Positions 33,061-43,056 of a DNA stretch of 64,000 nucleotides are shown piece after piece. Where the stretch lies: NCBI GenBank assembly GCA_001557505.1, contig LSAX01000008.1, forward strand, positions 2,170,001 to 2,234,000. Direction: 5' to 3'. The notes below the pieces were generated by a model. The model was not told the DNA's origin. It saw nothing but the letters and a program-made list of their open reading frames with translations, and made no database searches. Origin of the DNA: Reticulascus tulasneorum (lineage: Eukaryota > Ascomycota > Sordariomycetes > Glomerellales > Reticulascaceae). The position numbers and the translations under genes are program-made. Numbering within the stretch: the stretch's first letter is position 1; each line of letters starts with the position of its first letter.

Positions 33061-34709
33061 TTATGACGTTGCGAAAGCGCGGATAAACCTCGCAAGCTTC
33101 TCTGCACCTTCAAGGGGAACTGAATTGTAGTTGCTTGCTCGGATACCTATGCGCACAGAGTTAGTACTGATCGTCCAGATAAGATGGACAACAGGTGTTT
33201 ATGAACGCTCGGGTCGCATACCACCTAGCGAGCGATGTCCCTTTAGCCCAATTAATCCCTGGGCAGTACTCTCTTGTAGAAAGGCTTTCTCGGCGGCATC
33301 AACGTCGCCGCCTTTCGTAACTCTGAAGCAAATGTTGACTCGTGACCGTGCCGCTTTATCAGGGATGATCTTGTAGATCTCGGGAAACGCCTCAATGGCA
33401 TCATAGATGAGCTGGGCCTTCTTGTCGGTTACAGCTTCTTGTGCTTCGACTTTGTTGGGGTAGTAGGTCTGTAACAACTTCTTGACAACCTGGCCCGCAA
33501 TATATACACTGACATAATCAGTATAGCCCAATCAGACGTGTTGACTTGATACTTACTCGAAAATACTCAACGTATTATAAAGGCTGTTGTTCTTGGCAAT
33601 AATCTCATACTGTAATATGATTGGCGGGACGGGTAAGGCAAGGCATCTCATCAAGGCGACAGAAGGCTGGGATATTATAGGCGATAGGAAGCTCTTCTTG
33701 ATGACCACAACGGTAATGCCGGTCAATCCAAGGTTCTTCTGGGCGCCGAAGAAAATGGCCGAAAACTTGCTCACTGGAATCGCTCGTGTGAGGATATTCG
33801 AACTCATATCGGCGATAACAATTGGGCCCTTTCCGTCCGGCCCCGGCTCCAGAGACTTGGGAAATGTCGGGAATTCAACCCCGTCGACCGTCTCGTTGGA
33901 GCAAAAGTAGACGAAAGCTGCATCTTTGGATAGCTTCCAGCTGCTCTCATCCGGGATCGTTCCGAACTTGCCGCCATTCGTCTTCCGGGCATCAGCCACA
34001 CTGGCAACAAGTCAGTATGCCAATCTCCGAATCATTCTCGATGTCATTCGTCGAGGGTGAGCGGGACAAAGTGAGCAGTCCGGGTAACTCACATGTTGAT
34101 ATGCTCTGAGCCCAAGAGCCGCTCGCCTTCTTCGGACGCTTTGTGTGACCCTAGCAAGTTAGCCTCCCGTCTGCTCCAGAACTTGGTACATACAACTGCC
34201 GGTAACCAGGTAATCCATCTTGAGATCATCGTGCACGGCTTTCTTGAGCTGATTCAACAACTCAGGGTGGTCCGTGGGGTCGCCTTGGATATCCCCAAAG
34301 ATCTCTTTGTGCTTGCGGGCAACCCAGGCGCCAGCAAAGTTATACACCGCGGCAGAGAATTGTCCCTAACAATTTGAGTCAGTATACATATCTGGGAATG
34401 ACCAACATACTGTGCCACCGCCTTGCATGAAAAGGATCTCGTAGTCGTCTGGAATATCAAGACAGGCGGCCAGATCAGCTTTGGCCTGATGTATAATATC
34501 AGCTGCCAGCCCCGAGCGGTGAGAATGCTCAGCAACTATGCGGAGACACAGAAGTCAGCGGGTGCTGGAAAGGTTTAAGCCTGGAAGCTCATACTGCCTA
34601 GGCCGGTTTCATTATAATTGAGAAGAGCCTTGGCAGCTTCCTCGAGGACCTCCGTAGGCAAAGATGCTGGGCCGGCACCGAAGTGCGTGATATCTTCTCT
34701 GCAGGGCAT
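33061..34709 (-). CDS. SER1: Phosphoserine aminotransferase (SerC/SER1 family)
   Basis: PLP enzyme converting 3-phosphohydroxypyruvate and glutamate to phosphoserine in serine synthesis. Seven exons on the minus strand: 34595-34709, 34411-34535, 34197-34365, 34093-34150, 33557-34000, 33222-33508 and 33061-33146. All phases close, giving 427 aa. It starts MPCREDITHFGAGPASLP. Landmarks are NYNETGLGIAEHSHRS, FMQGGGTGQFSAAVYNFAG, the PLP lysine in SAIFFGAQKNLGLTG, NTLSIFDVYIAGQVVKKLL, RSRVNICFRV, and the C-terminal GLKGHRSLGGIRASNYN. No disruption is seen. Its site among HET genes and relics is unusual for a primary-metabolism gene and could mean a supernumerary copy. Whether the genome holds another SER1 cannot be seen from here. 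Confidence 0.93.
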
Positions 34710-35273
34710 GGCCTCTGCAGGTCTGGACTCGAACGTTGAAGCGTGGATGAAGTGTACACACTTTATTCCTTCGACTGGACTAAGGCGGAGGCGATCTGCA
34801 CCAACTGTATGCGGGAGAAATGGCGTGTCTCGGGGTCACAAAGAGGGAGCGACGGGGAAGAGGCTGGGGATAATTGCGAGACAAGTCACGAGCAGTTACA
34901 AGCCGTCGGAGAGGCAGTTTTATGTTGAGGGCCGCCGCGTTGGGACGGAGTGGTAGTCCAGGCGACCCCGCTGTATGACCCGACGAAATGACTCACTCTC
35001 CGTGGGTCGGCCGGGATTCGCTGAACAGCATTGATCTGGATCGGTTTAGGATTGCCCAATTACCATGGCAAATGTTGCAGAGTATTAACTCTAAGCCGGC
35101 CTTGCACAGCACATTCGACTTCTGCTTAGAGCCGACGATAAGACATGCACGCACGCGGCATGCCCTAGTGGAAAGTCAACGGGCTGAAGTGGACGAGATG
35201 TCAATTGATTAAATTCCAAGTCTAGAGCACCATGCCGGACGAAACCTCCCCAGGTGGCCAATAGGCACGCCTC
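34710..35273. other. Intergenic region
   Basis: Promoter of the aminotransferase gene and 3' flank of the small secreted-protein gene. Open frames at 34618-34956 are out-of-frame continuation over exon 1 and are not a gene. Confidence 0.5.
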
Positions 35274-35838
35274 TTACACGAAATAGTAAAGACTGCGGCA
35301 TCGGGTATTCCCTTCGCTGAATAAGGGGTGCTGGTCATCCTTGAAGCCTGCGTATGCTCGGAATTGATTACCACCGTCGCTAATCCTCTTTAGTGCCAAT
35401 CTTGATCAGGTAACTGTCGCAAGACTTACCCAACATGAGAGTAGAAAGGCTGGTTTTGCGCATCTTGATTAATAAACCAAGCGAACCTAACACCGGAAGG
35501 GAACGTGCAAGCTGAGGCTTTCCCCTCCCAAGTCGTAAGGAAGTTGCTAGACATGACGCAGAGGTTGTCCGCTGTTGGAAAGTTTCCACAGTCGCCGTCA
35601 TTCGGACAGTACTGCCACAATGTTAGACCCCAGCCACCAGAGGCCGCTCTCGACTTACAACAACGTAGGACCTAGGTTCTCGAGATGTGCCCTCGCTCCC
35701 AGAGCCTTCACAGTTCACCAGGTGGACTCCCTCGCCCCGCTTGGCGAGGTGATCGGATACGCCGTCCGCCACATCAGGGACGGCAGGGGCAGCAGTAGCA
35801 GCCTGAATAAATGATATAAGCAGAGGGAGGAATAACAT
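35274..35838 (-). CDS. Small secreted six-cysteine protein
   Basis: Three exons on the minus strand: 35659-35838, 35430-35611 and 35274-35379, with GTAAGT donors at both introns, giving 155 aa. Residues 1-16 are a signal peptide (MLFLPLLISFIQAATA). A short acidic segment ends in a LAKR dibasic site like a Kex2 cleavage site. The mature part has six cysteines (VNC, YC, GDC, LC, AC, RC), compatible with three disulfides, and blocks FPSGVRFAWFINQDAQNQ, HVGDGGNQFRAYAGF and SLYYFV. It is similar in layout to conserved secreted proteins of plant- and insect-associated ascomycetes. The function is unknown, and effector or antimicrobial roles are speculation. It looks intact. Confidence 0.75.
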
Positions 35839-36540
35839 TGTGATTTGTAGACTGCTGTGTTGGGACTGGGGTGGTGTTGTGGTTGGGTTTTCTAAACAGG
35901 ACTGACAGGAGACTTACCGTCTTCTTGTAGAAATATTTAATCGGGGGAGGTTTTTCAACACGAAGCTGAGCTCTGCTTTGCCTCATCTGACTACATCCTT
36001 GTGTTCTTGGAAATGAGAGAGTATTCGGCTAACTTGGGTGGAACCCGTCTTACAGCTTATCCGACATGGCAAATAAATGCCGTAGCACTTGCAATAGTAA
36101 GCTCAGCCGCAGAAAGGAGACGACCTACCAAGATGTAAACCAAGACGTGCTATAGGCCATTAATTTACCTAGCCGACTCGTAGCCGACCGACGGGGGAAG
36201 AAATACAGCCTCACTCTCCCACCCTAATGTATTTCTACCATTCTGCTGCCTAGTTGTAGCCGACTTATTGCCGGAAATACGACAGTGGTGTTGTAAGCAT
36301 CATCGGTAGGGCGGCCGCCTGATTGAAAGACCACATTGTTTCGATTGGAATGTTCCTAGGAAATAGCATTCTCAGATTACGACCGCGACATCTCCTTTAG
36401 ATCCTAACTTGCACCCATGAGGCTAGGCGCTACGTCAGGTTTCCTTATTAGCCATATCTATGTCAATGAATTTCACGATAGCGTTAAGGTAGGTAAACCT
36501 AGCTGCTTTATGACCTCCTAGAAGATTCTACAAAACAGAA
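35839..36540. other. Intergenic region, gene-poor
   Basis: Promoter of the secreted-protein gene and sequence without recognisable genes. Confidence 0.4.
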
Positions 36541-36790
36541 AATGAAGCGGAGGAGATGGGCAGGCATCCGCCGATCGATGACCGCCCATAATCATATGAC
36601 GGTGGATTGGCTCCTCCCAATAATGGGGTCGTTGATGCCTGGGGGTACAGTCTTATGGGCTTTCGTAGAGCCGTGGTCTTGGTCTGCTGGCTTAGCTACT
36701 TCGGGATTACCAAACAGTGTTCGACGAGGCACAGGAGGCCGTCGATGATCTGGCAAGTGTTGGCGACTTCACTGCGCAACATAGCATAGT
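36541..36790 (+). pseudogene. Relic similar to the tail behind the orphan gene at 37754
   Basis: The segment around 36589-36715 aligns colinearly with 38757-38960. It shares TGGCTCCTCC, then AATAAT, GGTCTTGGTCT and CGGGATTA. In one frame both translate to GGLAPPNNGVVDAWG-like and GSLAPPNNRALDAW-like peptides, with stops. It is a decayed duplicate, and the rest of the gene is not seen here. Confidence 0.55.
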
Positions 36791-37753
36791 TGATTTCCTT
36801 TTCTTCGGTTGTGGATCGGTTTGAAGCGCGTATAGCTAACGGAAGAACTCATTGACACGATCGTGGTATTCAAGTCTAATGACGCATCGAGGCCGGCAAT
36901 GATTTTCACTTCCCACAACAAATCGCAGAGAAGGGCCCAAAACGATGTCGAAAGAGCGTCTCTAAAGAGTAGCCAACGCGACTCAAATGGGCTCCCAGAG
37001 CGGCCTTTTGCCTGTTTCTGTATATCCCCGCCGCCTACTGCTACTCAGTCTCGGAAGCTAGGCAAGAAAGTCTAGGGAATATAGTGACGAAGATGACCAG
37101 GATGAGGAAATGAAGGAAACCCAGGATGATGGTTTAAAGTAAGAAAGAAGGCGGGGAAACCAGATTATGTCGCTCCGAATTGGGAATTCAAGCTTGCTCT
37201 GACATTGCTCTTAGCTCCCTTTACTTTTTGTTTCCGTTGTGTTGTATATACTGCCTGATACCGCCGTCCTCGTCTGCACCCTTACTCAGACTCGGAGTAT
37301 GTCAATTACTGGTACTGAATTCTCCTAGGTGTATTTGCGAGGCCACTGGTATTGATCAAGCAGGATAAATGGAGCCTGACAGCCTTGACATGATACTCAG
37401 GTAGTCTAGATATTATATATGACGCTTATCTTCATGCATTTCTTTCCAGTAGGTCCAGCTAGATCTGGCCCGTTTCACACGTAATTGATGATGGCAAACT
37501 CAAGATAGCACCAAGTCCGAGTTGACCGCTCTGACTCTTCGCGGCGGAGTGCGTCAAATTGGGTTCGCTATTTTTTCACCTGGTAATGGCCATCGATCTT
37601 CCTCCACACTAAGCTGCAGAATCTGGCACCTGCAAATTCGAAATTCTCCCACTTCCTGCACACACCTTCACCACCACCGCTTCCACACCAAGTTCGGCAA
37701 AAATTCAATCATACCAGCTCTTCTTCGAGGATCTATATTGCAGGAGAGTCAAG
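36791..37753. other. Intergenic region, no gene seen
   Basis: No recognisable coding sequence. The last 120 bp are C/T-rich and probably the leader of the gene at 37754. Confidence 0.4.
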
Positions 37754-38756
37754 ATGGACAACTCTGTTGTCCGTATCGCGTTCCCGGATGCGTGTGAACG
37801 GCACCGATGGGTGGTTGAGAAGTGTAAACAGTGGTATCCGGCGGTGTCTGTCAGTGAGACCGAAGACAATATGGATGGAGTCCAGTTGGCAGTACTGAAG
37901 AGGAGAAGATGAAGCCTCCAGTCTCGGCGTATTGGTTTGCTTGGAAATGTGATCTCAAGCTGTTTGAGGCTCTTCGTAATTACATCTGTTCCGCAGCCCC
38001 ATCCCGTCGTGTCTACTTGGCTAATTTTGTACAGGCCCAGAAGAAGTGGATGAGGATTTCCCATGGAAACAGTATCGTCCAGACATTGTGGGTCGGGAAG
38101 GGGAAATGGGCTGGTATACCGACTTGTGGAATGACCAGTATCCCGACCAGGCCGTCCAATTAGGCAAGGAAAGGGCCGATGACATGGCCGTAGTTGAAGG
38201 CAACACGGAGCCGCGAGGCAATCATACCTTTGGGTCATATCAGCGAGTTCAAGGCGATTGGGTTACTCCGGTACAAGTCCGACACGAGATATGGAATGCT
38301 CTATTCAATGATATGGTCTTTCAGCCCGGTGTTGGGCCATTTGAGATCCCGTTCCCGCCGCATGTCAGCTTTCGAGAGTGCTTCGAGGAGGATTACCCAG
38401 CTGCTTTCCGGCTCATGGACTTGGTGAGAATCTCCTGGGTTGAAAGCCAGAATCGGAAAATTCTGGTCGTCGGTTTCTGGAAGAGTACGGGTGCTACTTG
38501 GAGCGAGCGTCGCATTCTCGGCGAACATTTTACGGTGGTCCTGGACTGGTGTCGGCAGTTGGAGAAGATGCATACAAACAGTCTTCTTAGCTCGGCTCTC
38601 TCGCGGTATCAACAAACCAAGATGGACATCGTGGTTCGCGAGTACGTCGACAAGGCAAATAGGTTCGATGATGATCGCCTCGTCAGGAAGATGGCAGAAG
38701 AGAAGGCGGCCGACGCCGAAGCCAATACTCGCCCTCCGAAGAACGAAGTGGAGTAG
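37754..38756 (+). CDS. Orphan protein of unknown function
   Basis: ATG 37754 (gtcaagATGG) opens MDNSVVRIAFPDACERHRW. I join 37754-37853 to 38035-38756 across a GTGAGA...GTACAG intron of 181 bp (273 aa). An alternative donor at 37824 also keeps phase, so the junction is uncertain. The second exon is highly charged and rich in W: GREGEMGWYTDLWNDQYPD, NALFNDMVFQPGVGPFEIPF and ILGEHFTVVLDWCRQLEKM. It ends in a K/E-rich helix. No signal peptide, membrane segment or known domain is seen. In the same frame beyond the stop, sequence similar to the relic at 36541 continues with more stops, so the annotated end may be a truncation. It may belong to a lineage-specific multicopy family. Confidence 0.55.
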
Positions 38757-38960
38757 ATGGACCTGGTGGACCGAGCCGAAGAAGGCGGGCTGGCCTCGGT
38801 CGATGGCCACCAATACTCATAAGTCGGTAGTTTGGCTCCTCCAAATAATAGGGCCCTTGATGCGTGGCGGTAGATGCTTGGTCTTGGTCTACTGGGTTAT
38901 GAAGTTGCTGGCGGGATTAATAACATTCCTAGACAGTATTGGCCGGAATCATTGGTGCTC
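38757..38960 (+). pseudogene. In-frame remnant beyond the stop of the orphan gene
   Basis: The frame of 38035-38756 continues after TAG with AEEGGLASVDGHQYS, TAA, GSLAPPNNRALDAW, TAG and MLGLGLLGYEVAGG, then INNIPRQYWPESL. It aligns with the relic at 36541-36790. It is probably a lost C-terminal part. Confidence 0.5.
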
Positions 38961-39722
38961 ACAGATGTGCCAGGCTTGTGTTACTCTGCATGCGCAAAAG
39001 GCGCTAACAGTGATTACAGTATCATAATATCCAGCAAGTTCCGTTTCCTGTGCATGTTTCCCATCACGATCATCCCTGTCGCCTACAACCTTCCCTCCCA
39101 AAGAATAAGCCTTGGGCCACACTCAACTCCATCTCGAGACATAGTGACTAGCAGCCTGGAATATGTAAGGGGATATTGAACTATAGTAAACCCATACAAA
39201 GTAAGAGTCCACGAACAGTGTACTGGCGCCACCAGGCCAAGTCTTACTACTCGCAAACCATAACAAGGTTGCTACGAAAAGGGTGAGATGCTGCTCGAGG
39301 AAGTTCAAGGCGATGTACCGACTTTGCAGAAAACGTAAAAGGGTATTGTCATTATCACCTATCAGGTGCTCTATACTGTTCATTCTACTTTCCTTCTCAA
39401 CGCTCTCAGATCGATCGATTATCGGCAATCTCACCTACCAACTGCAATTAGCAGCCACTTGCCTCAATACCCACTCACTTCGACACCACTATTCCTCCAC
39501 TTCGCCCTCATGCGAGAACTGGCAGTGCAATCTAATTATCTTAGACCACCTGCCGCTTCAATTAGATATGCTCTTCTTTTCTTCTCTCAGCCACCATTCT
39601 CCCGATCCACCACCACCAGTAGAACTGGCTATAGCCTTCTGCGACGTTCGTCAGATCTGCTCTTCTTTTCTTTTCTCAGCCAAGGCGTAATTATCGGCAA
39701 GTTACGCAAAACACTTCTCACG
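38961..39722. other. Intergenic region
   Basis: No gene is seen. 39366-39722 is C/T-rich and looks like promoter and leader of the BTB gene. Confidence 0.45.
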
Positions 39723-40513
39723 ATGTCACCAAACCTCGCTCATCTTTTGAACTCTGGTGAATGGAGTGATCTCACCATCACCTGCAAAGGGAAGGAGTTC
39801 AACGTTCACCGAAACATTCTGGGCTTCCAGTCGAAATTCTTCGCAGACGCCTTCGAAAGTTCGTCCAAGGTCGGATTCCCATAGTCTGTCTCCCTGAAAC
39901 GAAACTGACTCTTAGTTATGCAAAGACTACGTTTCCTAGTCTCATTGACCTGCCCGAAAATGATCCTGATATCATGGAGTTGTGTCTCCAGTTTCTTTAC
40001 AAAGGCAGCTACATCCCACGTATGGAACCTGGCCGGGCCGATGGGGCACCACATGCCATGTTCAGCTTGCTCAAGCTCTTCATCATGGCAGACGAGTTCG
40101 GCATCGAGCCCTTGAAGAAAGCCGTCGGAGACCACTTCAGAACTGCGGTGGCATCAGGGATAGACCATGCAGATTTTCCTGCCGTAGTGGATGAAGTCTA
40201 CTCGGCCACTGCTTCGGGAGAGATGCTCATGAGACGCAGCTGCATAAATGCGATTGGCAGACGCTACTCAAAAGATCCGTCGTTTCGAGAGAAATTTGAG
40301 CATGTCATTCGCAAGCACTCGGATTTGGCGATCCATATGTTGGCATATCAGGCGATGATCATAAAAAGCTTGGCGCCGAATGAGACGAGCGGACCACCAG
40401 AGACGCCAGTCCCAGCGGGGCCAAAAAGAACGCTTGAGAATCCGTTTAATACTAACGCCGCCTTCGGAAAGCGCCAGAAGACCTACGACTCAAAGTCGCC
40501 CTTCCTTGGCTAG
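39723..40513 (+). CDS. BTB/POZ domain protein
   Basis: ATG 39723 begins MSPNLAHLLNSGEWSDLTIT, then CKGKEFNVHRNILGFQSKFF then ADAFE, the canonical start of a fungal BTB domain. The continuation (SLIDLPENDPDIMELCLQFL then YKGSY, with FIMADEFGIEPLKKAV) lies in another frame, so an intron is needed. The best phase-keeping choice is 39870-39925, giving 244 aa. Its donor GTCGGA and acceptor AAG are weak, and a TTAG acceptor at about 39915 is an alternative. BTB domains dimerise or act as cullin-3 adaptors. The large fungal group of short BTB-only proteins is uncharacterised. The C-terminus is P-rich with KRQK. If no functional splice exists, the gene would be frameshifted. Confidence 0.78.
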
Positions 40514-41452
40514 TCTTGCCACAGCAACCCGTGGCTCTGGGGATCTCAGGACTTGGAACTGGGAAAGAGGAAAGTGGAAAGAGGATGATTGGGGGAAACA
40601 TCTACTGGAATGAGGAAGTGATACATGGCCAGCATCAGTTGGAACTGGTTGTTGTACAAGTAGTTTCGAACCTTGACTTGACATACAACTGGTTCCACAT
40701 TATCTATAGCTTCCCAAACCTCCCTTGCGCATCACGCCGTGCCTCGTCCCTAGATGCTTCCTTGGTTTCCACGAAGGACGCCATCAGCATGCGCTGTCCC
40801 TCCACTCTGAGCAAAGGGGTTGTTATCCGAACTTGACCGTGAACCAGAAAACAGTCCGCGAGCTTGACTATCCGTAGGAATCAATGCCACATCGAACAGA
40901 GGAATCCACCTCATTCGCACACAAGATGTTGTTTGGTCAAATCATCGAATGCGGTTCCAAGTTCTGTAGACAGGCTACGACGAGATCAGATCTTCGAGAG
41001 ATACTTGGCCAGAAAATGGGAGGCAACCACGTGCTTATATTTCCATGTTCATATTCGATACAGCATCATCCATCTTGTGATGTTTGCCCTTTCTAAAGTA
41101 GCGTCACGGAGAATGCGTTATGGAAGCCAGGAGAGTCGGCAAGATATTTATCACAAGTGCGCTTTTTGTGATCGAGAAGTAGGTGTTCGAAAAGTCACGT
41201 GCTGGTGACTTGGTTCTCAATTCTGCCAGAGTTGAATTCGCCTTCCCTTCTAAGATACTTCCTGATCGTCTAACTAAAGTCTCCTCTAACTGAAAACTTT
41301 TCACCTTGTTCCTCCCGAACAACGCACCACAAAACACAGCTGCGAAAACATCAAAACAGCAACTCAACAAGCAGGCTTCTGTGGTTTCTTTTTCCTCTTC
41401 TAAAATCTCCCCCTCATAAAGTTTTGGTGTGTTATCTTTGGAACCTACCAAG
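40514..41452. other. Intergenic region
   Basis: No gene is recognised. The last 150 bp (C/T- and A-rich) lead into the second CCHC copy, whose start context cctaccaagATGAC resembles copy 1. Confidence 0.4.
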
Positions 41453-42630
41453 ATGACGGGTCAAGCGCCTGCAGGCAGTGGTAGCAATGGCGGCAGCGAT
41501 ATTCCGCCAGCCCAGAGAAGAAAGCGTCCAAACGAGAACGAAGGCAGCATCGCGATGTCTCAGTCGCAGCAAGTGGCAAAAAAACCTCGCACCGGACTGG
41601 ACAGAAGTGAGATTAGGCCGTTCGAGTTTTCTACCAAAGTGGGTGGAATCCCGGCGATGGGGCATCAGGGGACTATAGCCTCTGTGGAAGAGTTTATGAG
41701 CAGGAGGACAATGGCAAACAGGTTTTTACATGACATGCCAGGGGACATCATTGTGGTTGCCGGGCACCTGTTTGACAAGGCGCCAGCGGATAATGGCAGC
41801 CACTGGTACAAGATACCAGACTCTCTCACAAAGGCAATCCAGGAAGCTGCTTTGAAAGCTCAGCAGCCTAAGATTGTTTGTGGAGTCTGCCGCAAGGAAG
41901 GCCACGAGGCCAAGAATTGCATGTCTCATTTGAGCAAGGCTTGGCTCAAAAATGACAAGCACCGGGTTGACGTTATCGGATGCCCCTGCTGCAACAAAAG
42001 CCACGATTCGATACCTGCCAGAAAATGGGCGGCACTTTGCAAAGTGCTTGGGAGTTTTCAGCCCATGTGCGTGCTGGAAAGCCTGAAATACGTTCACAAA
42101 AGTGGAATGTATGGATCATGGCCATTGGGTTCCCAGCGCTGGGCGGCTACCGCAATCTCCCATCCGCAATGGAGGAGGCACGAGTCGATCCAGGAGCCCC
42201 ATGGAACTCGGCATTCGACTACGCCGACGTCGTACGCAGCCCGACTGATGCGTTGGCTGCCCGTGGCTACCAGGTGCTGAACCTGACGGGTATCCTGGAC
42301 CTGATCGATTTCAACGACACCGCCAAAGCAGACAATATCCTGCTTTGGTCTTTCATACAAGACTCCGAGTGGCACGAGGCTATGGTGGCGGAGTTCATTC
42401 ATTACCCAGAGCTGAAAGCAACAGAGATGGGAAGAGACGAAATCGCGCGCAAGGTGCAGCTCGCACATTGCAGAGAGCTTGCAAGGCGCTAGGGCGACAT
42501 GGATGCGGAGTGGAAGGGAAGGGCAGTACAGAGGCTGAGATTCGTGGGAAAGCTGGGCCAGGTTTGGCCGGAGCTGCTGGAGGACGAGGCCATGGCCGAT
42601 AATGTCGAGAAAGTTGCAGCAGATTACTAA
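41453..42630 (+). pseudogene. CCHC zinc-knuckle paralog, copy 2, frameshifted and with in-frame TAG
   Basis: ATG 41453 opens a frame with a KRP-rich N-terminus, the knuckle VCGVCRKEGHEAKNC and the cluster VIGCPCCNKSHD. The frame is lost at about 42045 (TGCAAAGTGCTTGG). Homology to copy 1 continues one frame over as AWEFSAHVRAGKPEIRSQKW then NVWIMAIGF. One missing base explains this, and no plausible intron is seen. That frame runs to TAG 42490-42492. It stays open after the TAG for 45 codons to TAA 42628-42630, with GDMDAEWKGRAVQRLRFVGK then LGQVWPEL, the tail shared with copy 1. The TAG aligns with a sense codon in copy 1, and the reverse also holds. It is probably a pseudogene. A sequencing or assembly error at the frameshift cannot be excluded. 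Confidence 0.72.
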
Positions 42631-43056
42631 CAATGAAAATGGCACTCAAATGGCCTCCTTTACCCGTGATCCAAGATTATGATACCGTGATTCTGACAGG
42701 TTTATGCATACTTGAATATTCGACTGCGGCCACTTGACAGATTCTGAAGCACAGACGGGCCGTCCCGTTGATTTGCAGGCTAGATGGTCAGCTAACCTTC
42801 ATGCATGAGGGTTGCTTGCCGAATCCAAAATGCCCCCTCAGCATTCTATAGAATTACGCTCAAGTAGGCAGCCTGGGCACCTGGACTGCGATATCTGTGA
42901 AAAGCAGCATTAGTTCTTCCGCCGGTGACATTCGCAACATTTGCAAAGCACGCCCAGACTCCGGTGAACGTTACGTTCAAGCTCAACTTTTACTTGAGAT
43001 GCTATTGGTTCCCTAATCTATGGCTTCCCATCCCGCGAATCACGTCGTACTTCGTC
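42631..43056. other. Intergenic region
   Basis: Nothing is recognised. It marks the right edge of the accessory-looking region. Confidence 0.5.
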
